Shown here piece by piece: positions 57,400 to 64,000 of a DNA stretch of 64,000 nt. Under the pieces are notes generated by a model. The model was given only the letters and a program-made list of their open reading frames with translations. It was not told the DNA's origin and ran no database searches. Positions within the stretch are counted from its first letter, which is position 1. Each line of letters begins with the position of its first letter. Both the position numbers and the translations under genes were made by a program. The DNA comes from Neoceratodus forsteri (taxonomy: Eukaryota; Chordata; Ceratodontiformes; Ceratodontidae), in NCBI GenBank assembly GCA_016271365.2, contig CM057456.1:166301501-166365500 (forward strand). The letters run 5' to 3'.

Positions 57400-59486
57400 T
57401 GCCTTCCTGTAGGGAGGATTCCACTGATGAAAATTCAGAATCTTCTTCTGAATGTTCTGATTAAAGAACATCACATGTGTTTTTTAGAGGAATTGATGTT
57501 TTCCCTAACTCTGCTTGTTCTTTAGACTTCTGTCTCATTATTCTACCCTGCATTATCTTTCCTGGGGTGGGGGGCATCACCCTCCCAGAAGGCCCTTTTC
57601 CTGCTTCTGTTCTACTTGAGGGGATAAGTACAATGCCTGGATACCTGCTGTCTAAGGTTTCTGTTACATGAGATGTAGTGTCTCTTGTTCCCTACCTTTC
57701 ATGGGGGGGGAGAGAGGGGCTGAAGGCTGGGTGCTGTGCTAGGAACTTTTTCCAGTGTGTCCTGCTCTCTGCTTGGGCCTAACTTAAAATGTCCTACCTT
57801 GTCTTTTTGTGCCAGAACCACCATTAATCTTTGTTCCTCCCCATCTGCCTGATCTGGAAGGTTATGTGCAGCCTTCCTATAGTTCTGGAAGGTATGCCCT
57901 AGTTCCCCACATAAGTTGCATTTACATTAATTTTGGCAATTATTTCCAGCATGTCCTAATTCCCCACATATCGTACACCTTGTTTTATCACAAATACCAC
58001 TGAGATGATCCATAGCACCACATTTATAACACATTTTTGACTGGCCTGCATAAAATAAAATGCCCCTGTCCCGACCTAGAAAAAAAAAATTTGGTAAGTG
58101 TACCGGTCCTGTGTCTGCTGTTTTCAGCATGATTTTAACTTTCCAGCCTCCTGTCCATATGTTTTCTAAGTCCAAGATCGCTATTGGGTCTTCTACCACA
58201 GTACAATGTTGTTTTAGCCACACAGTTAGATCATAGACACGTACCCCTTCATTCCTAAATAGAACCGTGATTGTCTTTTGTGTAGGCCTAGATAAAGGAG
58301 TAGCCATAATAGGGGCCCAAAGTGGAGACTTTTTCAGAGCATTATATTTCACCCAAAAACTCTCTAAACCACTTACGGATTTAAAACTTACATCGAGGGT
58401 TGCTTCCCCTGAGATGTGAATCAGGGCATAGATCTCTGTAGAAAAAAACTTCATAGATTCTTTCAACAATGTCCTTGCAACAAATAGTCTGTCTGGTGGA
58501 TCCTCCATGCCCCCTATATATGTTAATCACACTCTGTTGTGCATTTTTGCAGGAAAAATAGGTGTTTTAAACAGGGAGCAAATGTTTTGGGTATGTCTTT
58601 ACTAATAATGTTCAAAGGCCTTTGTTCAGAATTTGCTGTCTGTATGGGGTGTCCCCCTTTTGTGTTTAATTCAGTCTGATCTGTAAATAACTGTAACTCT
58701 GGGTTTGGAGTGAGCTGGAGTTCTGGTGGGAGATTCAGCTCTACACTAATTTGTTCTTTAGCAGTTTTCCCATTGGCATGTTAATTGGGGTGTTACCTGA
58801 TTCCCATTGCCCAGTCTTGAAATTTTGTTGCCAACCTGCTGCCTCTAGTGCATTAGGGACTGATCAGTTCTGCTCTTGTCTTAGCGCTGCCTTCTGTTGC
58901 CCAGCCACATCCAGTCTTGGGCAGAGTTGAGCTCGTAATGCCATTCCTGACTTCACAGCTGTGAGATTATTCTGCGTGTTGCTATTTTCTGCCCTGTCCT
59001 GAGAGTCAACGCGCTGCACGTTCTCTGCTCTCTTCACCCAGCTTTTAACATTTCCCTTTGATGCTTGTGCAGCATAGCATTCCAGCTGAGCCACTGTGAC
59101 AGGCAATTGTGGCTTGTCAGTTCATATAGCTTTGAGCTGCACTTCAAAGTGCCCCTTTTTCAAAAAATACTGATGTTCCTCCAATTCAAATTGTTTCCTT
59201 AAGGCTACTTCTTGGTCTGGCATATTTATCCCATCTGTGTCCCCTCTTTTGGCAACATAGTCTCATCTGAAACAGAATCACTATCGCTTGGCAGGTTAGT
59301 CATTAGTTCAGGTCTATTTTGTATAGAAGATTCTTGTTGCATCTTACCAGCAATATCATTTAAGTTTTCTGCTGCATTTATTTTGGTTGTTTTTTTTTTT
59401 TCCTCCTCATTACCCTCGATTTTTGGTAACTCCATCTCCATTAGGTTGTTCTGTTCTTCTTCTTTGGTAAGCCTCCCGTCTGCCAT
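57400..59486 (-). pseudogene. Tx1-2 ORF1 remnant: RNA-binding protein with two CCHC knuckles
   Basis: ORF1 of Tx1-2. 59486-59226 starts MADGRLTKEEEQNNLMEMEL and is strongly acidic/lysine rich (likely coiled coil). 59106-58864 follows in a shifted frame. 58508-57927 (193 aa, open) is the conserved core: PPDRLFVARTLLKESMKFF, PLWAPIMATPLSRPTQKT, ENIWTGGWKVKIM, then two knuckles, C160-x2-C163-x4-H168-x4-C173 and C178-x2-C181-x4-H186-x4-C191. A worn third knuckle follows the stop. The acidic/serine end (SEHSEEDSEFSSVESS) then basic tail lie at about 57460-57350. Domain order matches Tx1-1 and Tx1-3. Confidence 0.85.
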
Positions 59487-59536
59487 CTTGGCAGACTGCC
59501 AAGAGGGACCTCAGCTCCCCCTACAGTCAGCAATGC

Positions 59537-59733
59537 AGTAGGGGAATTTCTCTGGTGCCCTGGCCAAACCCCCCATTCACTAAAAATACCATCAACAGCT
59601 TAATCCTCTTCAAGGTCAGTTGGCATTCATCTGTATCCTCACTCTCTCATCTGGGTCATGCCTGAAAATAGGCAGAATTTGTCTAGTGCACTTACCCAAG
59701 CAACAAAAACTAAATAAATAAAACTAAATAAAA
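59537..59733 (+). mobile_element. SINE tail half (SINE-2 continued), family C-type LINE tail
   Basis: The SINE whose head is at 47585-47822 continues here after two LINEs: AGTAGGGGAATTTCTCTGG, TGCCCTGGCCAAA, TTCACTAAAAATACCATCAA, AAGGTCAGTTGGCATTC, ATCTGTATCC. The LINE-derived tail follows: GGGTCATGCCTGAAAATAGG (59651-59670), TAGTGCACTTACCC and AAATAAATAAAACTAAATAAA. The tail matches C1 (13454-13526). Head plus tail make a SINE of about 430 bp. The matching segment in SINE-1 (33019-33202) has the same body but a family A-type tail. Confidence 0.83.
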
Positions 59734-60966
59734 TCCTGCCCCCTACCACAGTGCATGGGGCACTGACACCTGATCAAACAGTGCTGTTCCTCTTAACTCC
59801 CACCTCCTGATAGTGCTTTGCTGTAGTGATGGAAATGGGGAGGTTGGAAAAAGGCAGCAGATCAAGCAGCTGGGATGCCCAATACACTATCCTAGCCCAC
59901 CCCAGGCTCTCACACCTTCCCAAACACATCCTGCCTGACTACACAGTCCCAGGGCCACAAAATCCTAATTGAACAATCACACAAAAAAACAAGCAGACAC
60001 TAAAAACATAACATTCTAAACCACAAACTCCACACACACACACATTAACAAACTAAAACCCTCACCCTCCACCCACACAACCCCCACCCACAACCAAAAC
60101 AGCAGGAAGCCCAACAAATCTAGGACAGCAGACTGCAGGCCACATAGGGGATCCAATGATTGGGGTCACAAATCTATATTATTAAAAAGTAACAAAGTGC
60201 CAATTTTCACTGCCAACCACTTCAAGGCAAGGGCTCTCACTGTCCCAGTCTCTTCACAGTCAGATATTCAGGCAGAAACTATTTACCATGCAGCCAGGAG
60301 AAAAAATCCTGAATGTGCCCTAGAACCACTCTCACCAGCTACTGGGACTCCAGAAAAGTTACCAGGGTGTAGAAATCTTTGGCCTCTTAAGTGATAAATC
60401 CACAGGGGCAACCAGTCCAAATCCCAGGTGCCATCACCTGCATCTTGCTTCGAAGCTGCCGCTCCAGCAGTTAGGGATAAGGAGACCTCCTAAACTAGGT
60501 AGGTGTTAGCCTATGAATGCTTAGATTAAGATGAAAATAACCAACCAAAATGGTATTTCACTGTACATAGTAATGCACACAAACTATGTAACCTTTTCTT
60601 CTTTAATCTGGTGAATGGTTAAGAGTTCTTTCTCTGTTATTGTTGTTTTCATTTATTGCATTTGTTTGATTTTTCCTTTAATAAACTCCTCTACTCTTCT
60701 GTGGGATATGCACTGGCTATCGTGCCATGACAAATTTGTATAAAGTCCAGTCATAAACATAAGCAATTACAAGACCGAATGTGTAGCAGGCACCAATGTC
60801 TTGGAAACTAAAGAACAACTTTTGTTTTTCAATGTTCTTTTATAGCTGGATTTTGGCTTTATTTAGCATAGCTTTGGCAAGAACCTCTTTTCAAAAACAC
60901 CTCATATCAGAACATTATGTATGGGAAATTTTCAAACCAATGGAAGAAATGGAATCAAAATACACT
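59734..60966. other. No feature recognised
   Basis: Non-coding sequence between the SINE and the fold-back element. It includes a short (CA)n at about 60029-60044 and AT-rich stretches. AATAAACTCCTCTACTCTTC at 60679-60698 loosely resembles a LINE/SINE junction, but the match is too weak to call. Confidence 0.45.
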
Positions 60967-61838
60967 GGGCCGGATATTCAAAAAGGTTGCACATGGCACA
61001 ACACTGTTGAGCCATCGCCAATACTGATAATAACGGTCGATATTCAAAAGGAAAAGCGTCGGCACAAATCCATGCGCCAGAGCGCATCAGTATCGTGCAG
61101 GCACAGGTCGAAGCATCAAGCATAACCTGCACAGCCCGATATTCAGCCCGGAATGTGCACAGCCATGCATGCTCAACCCCTACCTGTGCCAGCACAAAGT
61201 TACGCCCAAAAAAAAGAAACAACTGATGGCCACCCACAGGTGAGCTGCCACATTGCAGGGCGCAACATGGCAGCTGCCTCCTGTGGGTGGCCACCCGAGT
61301 TCCGAATGCACCTGGCGGTGCCCCCCCCATGCCCGATCATGGGCATTTGTACAAAAAAGAGTATTGCCCTATATCCCTGGTGGTCCAGTGGACCACTTTC
61401 TGCCCGATTTCGGGCATCTGTATTAATAGAACCCCGTCCAATATCCCTGGTCATCCAGTGGCCCACTTTCTGCCCGATCGCGGGCATCTGTATTACTAGA
61501 ACCCCATCCAATATCTTGGTGGTCTAGTAGATCGCACTCTCGTTTACTTGGGTATTCAATAAAAGAAAATCAGTCCATATCCCTGGTGGTTGAGTGGACT
61601 CCACTTCTGCCCAATTGGGGTACTTGTAAAGAACAAAACATCCTATTACCCTGGTGGTCCAGGGTACCCCCTCCCCCACCCACCCACTGAGCCCCACCGC
61701 CCCACTCCCTGGTCAGCCGGCGGGAGGCAGCACCCCATCTGCCTGCCGCTCACTGCAAACACGACTGACACCTTGAGAAGGCACTCATTGTCCACAGTGT
61801 GAGCCAATGAGCTGCAGCTTCTCATTGATATTGAGTTG

Positions 61839-61881
61839 ACATTCCAGATATGTGAATGATTCTTTCACATATCTGGAATGT
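61839..61881. repeat. Perfect central hairpin of the fold-back element
   Basis: ACATTCCAGATATGTGAA (61839-61856) is the exact complement of TTCACATATCTGGAATGT (61864-61881), with a 7-base loop. Confidence 0.95.
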
Positions 61882-62413
61882 GTAGAAGGGTGCATGCCCA
61901 TTGGCTCACGCCAGAACCAATGGGCGGCAGCCCTCACCGAGGTGTCAGTTGGTGGGTGGTAGGTGCCAGGCGGTTGGGGTGCTGCTGCCCCCCGGCTGAC
62001 TGAGGAGGAGCGGGGCGGTGGGGCTCAGTGGGCAGGTGGGGAGGGGGGTACCCTAGACCACCAGGGTAATAGGATGTTTTGTTCTTTACAGATGCCCGCG
62101 ATCAGGCAGAGTGTGGTCCACTGGACCACCAGGGATATAGGACTGTTTTTCTTTTATTACAGATGCCCAAGATAGGGCAGAGTGTGGTCCACTGGACCAC
62201 CAGGCATATTGGACAGGGAGCTTTTTTTAAACAAATGCCTGCAATCGGGCTGCAGGGGACGTCAGTCCCCGACAGCTGCTGCCTGGCAGGGTGCCAGGCG
62301 CAAGTCATCAGGGATCGGCGCACCTGCATGCAAATGGGGCCATAATGACAGCAAATGGCCCCATGTGTGCCTTGCATAAATTATGGCCCTATTTGCATGT
62401 CATCTTTTGAATA

Positions 62414-62550
62414 ACCAACAGCTTAACCTGGTTCAAGGTCAGTCGGCATTCATCTGTATCCCCTTCCCCCAGGTCGTGCCTGAAAATAGGCAGGATTTGT
62501 CTAGTGCACTTACCCGGTCAACAAAAGCTAAATAAAATAAATAAATAAAT
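62414..62550 (+). mobile_element. Truncated SINE tail (SINE-3) inserted in the fold-back element
   Basis: It begins ACCAACAGCTTAACCTGG, then TTCAAGGTCAGTCGGCATTC, ATCTGTATCCCC, GGTCGTGCCTGAAAATAGGC (62473-62492), TAGTGCACTTACCCGGTCAAC and AATAAAATAAATAAATAA. It is nearly the same as 59592-59733 (SINE-2 tail), including the family C-type LINE tail. It interrupts the right arm of the fold-back element between TTTTGAATA (62405-62413) and AATATCGCGG (62551), so it is younger than that element. The head is missing by 5' truncation. Confidence 0.85.
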
Positions 62551-62801
62551 AATATCGCGGGTGCTGTGCATGGCGCAATGGAACTTGCGCTAGTGCATCT
62601 CCATGCTCCACTCTGGCTACTTGTGCTGGCACAGTGCCACTGCACCATGCACACTGGGAGTGGCCAGGGTGTGATATTCAAAGCTGCTGAGCCATGGCGC
62701 AGCTCTGTTGAATATCGCCCAGGCCACACCCCTGCGCAGCCAAGTTGAGCTGCGCCCAAGCTTGAGCCACAGCCTGGCACAGTTTGAATATCCGGCCCAC
62801 T

Positions 62802-63124
62802 AGACCTTATTTTCACAGTAATTAAATGGCACATCTGGATGGCACAATGCCTCTTTACTTCACAGCAAAAAGATTGTACTTATCCTAATTAGTGTGGAAA
62901 ATAGTTGACGATTTACAGACTATTTATGTTTCTGAATGTGTGGTCAAACCCAGAAGTGAATTACTGGAACTTTGAAAAGGACTGCCTTGGATCACAGATT
63001 CAGATTTTGCTGTTACATGATAATTTGAATATTATGCTGTCTCATTTCATTATATGCAAATCAGTATTGTTTCAGACTTTTCTTTGTATTGCATCTAAAT
63101 AGACATTGAATTTTCAATAAACTT
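62802..63124 (+). mobile_element. Candidate Tx1-like LINE 3' end (Tx1-4)
   Basis: Non-coding, AT-rich sequence ending TTTTCAATAAACTT at 63111-63124 and abutting CCCCTACTCTTTT, the complemented SINE core. Tx1-1 ends in its own sense as TTTAATAAAACTTA before CCCCTACTCTTTT, a near-identical junction with the same orientation relative to the SINE. It would be a 5'-truncated member. The rest shows no clear match to the other Tx1 tails, so the call rests on the junction alone, and the left limit is unknown. Confidence 0.4.
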
Positions 63125-63366
63125 CCCCTACTCTTTTCGAGAAGTACCATGGGATCTTTAACATTCACCTGAACAGGCAGACGGGACCTCGGTTTGATAT
63201 CTCAACTGAAAGATGGCATCTCGGGAAGGCAGCACCCCCCTCATGCTGCACTATACTGTCAAAATTGGGGTTTACCCCAAGTGCTTGGTGTGGGGATAGA
63301 ACCCACAGACTTCTGATCTTCTGGCCTCAGAAGCGAGTGTGCAACCTGCTGAGCCACTGACGCAAG
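63125..63366 (-). mobile_element. SINE head half (SINE-4), minus strand
   Basis: The complement of this block matches SINE-2 base for base in most places. A box TGGCTCAGCAGG (complement of 63345-63356) and B box GGTTCTATCC (complement of 63294-63303) are identical. Then GAGATATCAAACCGAGGTCC, GTTAAAGATCCCATGG and CGAAAAGAGTAGGGG at the left end (63125-63139). It stops at the same GAGTAGGGG position as SINE-2, again at a putative LINE junction. These boxes are SINE promoter remnants and not a functional tRNA gene. Confidence 0.85.
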
Positions 63367-64000
63367 CAAAGCAGGAACAGAGGGTAATCAGGGATTTCTA
63401 TCAGAAGGGATTAGATAACAGGCTGGGAAGCCAAGGGGTCAAAGTAGTAGGCTCAGGTGCAGACAAAGCTTCACAGACCAAGATAAGAGACCCAGGTCCC
63501 ACAAGTGTAATCAGTGTTTGGAAGAAAGGGAGTTGGAGAAGGTGATGTGGGAGGTATTGAGGAGTGACAGAGTTCTAAAACCCGAGGGGAGGACTGCACC
63601 AGGGAACCTCAGTTTAGAAGAGAATGAAAGAGATGAAGGGTTCAACGGCAGCCCCTAGTGGACCCACAGTATAAGCTGCAAGTGGCAGATTAGGGTGATA
63701 GAAAAATTGTGTCTGTCACAAGGCGTGATCACATGAAATGGAGCACCTATATAGCAAAGTGTCCATGTAGGGCAGGTGGTTGGGGTAGCCATTGTGCAAG
63801 CAATGGTGAGCCAGCATAGTCCCTGAGCAATGTCTGAGTCATGCTGTGTTTCGATAGTATGCTGGTTGCAGTAGAGTGCTGACTGAGAGCCGCTGCTGCT
63901 AGCTGGATGCATACCTGTGGGCTGGCATGTAGGAAGGGGGTCCGGCGGCAATCAGGAGTTCCTGGGGAGGGCAGGCTGAGACTCTCTTGACCCTAGCAGG
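63367..64000. other. No feature recognised
   Basis: About 630 bp without recognisable repeat or coding motifs. Open frames on both strands (63339-63545, 63655-63951) lack any domain I know. Confidence 0.45.

Larger units (their letters stand above)
53662..59536 (-). mobile_element. Tx1-like LINE (Tx1-2), full length, head-to-tail with Tx1-1
   Basis: A second complete minus-strand Tx1-like LINE of about 5.9 kb, separated from Tx1-1 only by the target sequence. The flanks AGTAGGGGAATTT (53649-53661 and 59537-59549) form a 13-bp target duplication within the SINE core. Order in sense direction: leader with AAGATGGCAGACGGGAGG (complement of about 59476-59493), ORF1 59486 to about 57400, ORF2 57297 to about 54100, and a 3' untranslated region 54096-53662. 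Its proteins are clearly diverged from Tx1-1, so it is a separate lineage rather than a local duplicate. Decayed by stops throughout. Confidence 0.85.
60967..62798. mobile_element. 1.8-kb fold-back DNA transposon with inverted ends
   Basis: Perfect 16-bp inverted ends, GGGCCGGATATTCAAA (60967-60982) and TTTGAATATCCGGCCC (62783-62798), are flanked by ACT on both sides (60964-60966, 62799-62801), a probable 3-bp target duplication. GATATTCAA-type motifs recur beneath both ends. Each arm holds a short array of about 66-bp units built on CCCTGGTGGTCCAGTGGACC and TGCCCGAT..CGGGCATCTGTA. The left-arm units are near 61374, 61442, 61512, 61578 and 61647. The right-arm units, inverted, are near 62048, 62115 and 62187. 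A perfect 18-bp hairpin marks the centre (61839-61856 with 61864-61881). There is no transposase. A 3-bp duplication would suit Harbinger-like elements, but that is uncertain. Confidence 0.85.

Noticed and set aside
60660..60710. Another Tx1/SINE junction (AATAAACTCCTCTACTCTTC)
   Set aside because: Similar to the junction at 63114-63139, but with mismatches and no SINE head beyond it; too weak.

Overview
This is vertebrate nuclear DNA. I recognise no host protein-coding gene, rRNA, functional tRNA or CRISPR array. Almost all of the 64 kb is interspersed repeats inserted into one another: CR1, L2-type, L1 and Tx1-like non-LTR retrotransposons, a tRNA-derived SINE with V-SINE-like core motifs, fold-back DNA elements, a probable solo LTR and a minisatellite. 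This mixture and the deep nesting fit a large, LINE-rich genome such as a lungfish or amphibian, but the species cannot be fixed from the sequence alone.

Layout. 1-10919: an L2/Crack-like LINE (family A, copy A1) is split by a CR1 (931-3866) and by a second LINE (family B, copy B1, 4496-10196). B1 is itself split by two CR1 copies (about 5656-6634, 8068-8723) and a GC-rich insert (7181-7711). 12290-13530: 3' end of a family A relative (C1). 14166-15845: another CR1. 16162-16674: eight copies of a 64-bp minisatellite. 17137-18626: a TG...CA element that looks like a solo LTR. 18998-22034: a 5'-truncated L1 with a 14-bp target duplication. 22229-22396 and 23415-23994: two fold-back repeats. 24005-26539: a CR1-like LINE (D). 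26896-33018: a minus-strand family B LINE (B2) carrying a nearly intact plus-strand L2 (29742-31843).

33019-44365: a SINE tail (minus) followed by Tx1-3, a plus-strand Tx1-like LINE broken by a 2.2-kb repeat-rich insert, by family A copy A2 and by an L1 fragment. 44366-47577: a minus-strand L2. 47585-59733: one SINE split at its core by two complete, head-to-tail, minus-strand Tx1-like LINEs (Tx1-1 and Tx1-2). 60967-62798: a 1.8-kb fold-back DNA element with inverted arrays of about 66-bp repeats. 62802-63366: a probable Tx1 3' end abutting another SINE head.

The main observation is that Tx1-like LINEs sit again and again at the same base positions inside the same SINE core (target GAGTAGGGG/AATTT), always antisense to the SINE. 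They do so despite considerable protein divergence. This looks like a target-specific LINE lineage that uses a SINE family as its landing site, with the target duplication recreating the site so that insertions can stack. The SINE in turn carries the 3' tails of the A/C LINE families, suggesting that those LINEs supply its reverse transcriptase. All coding regions are decayed.
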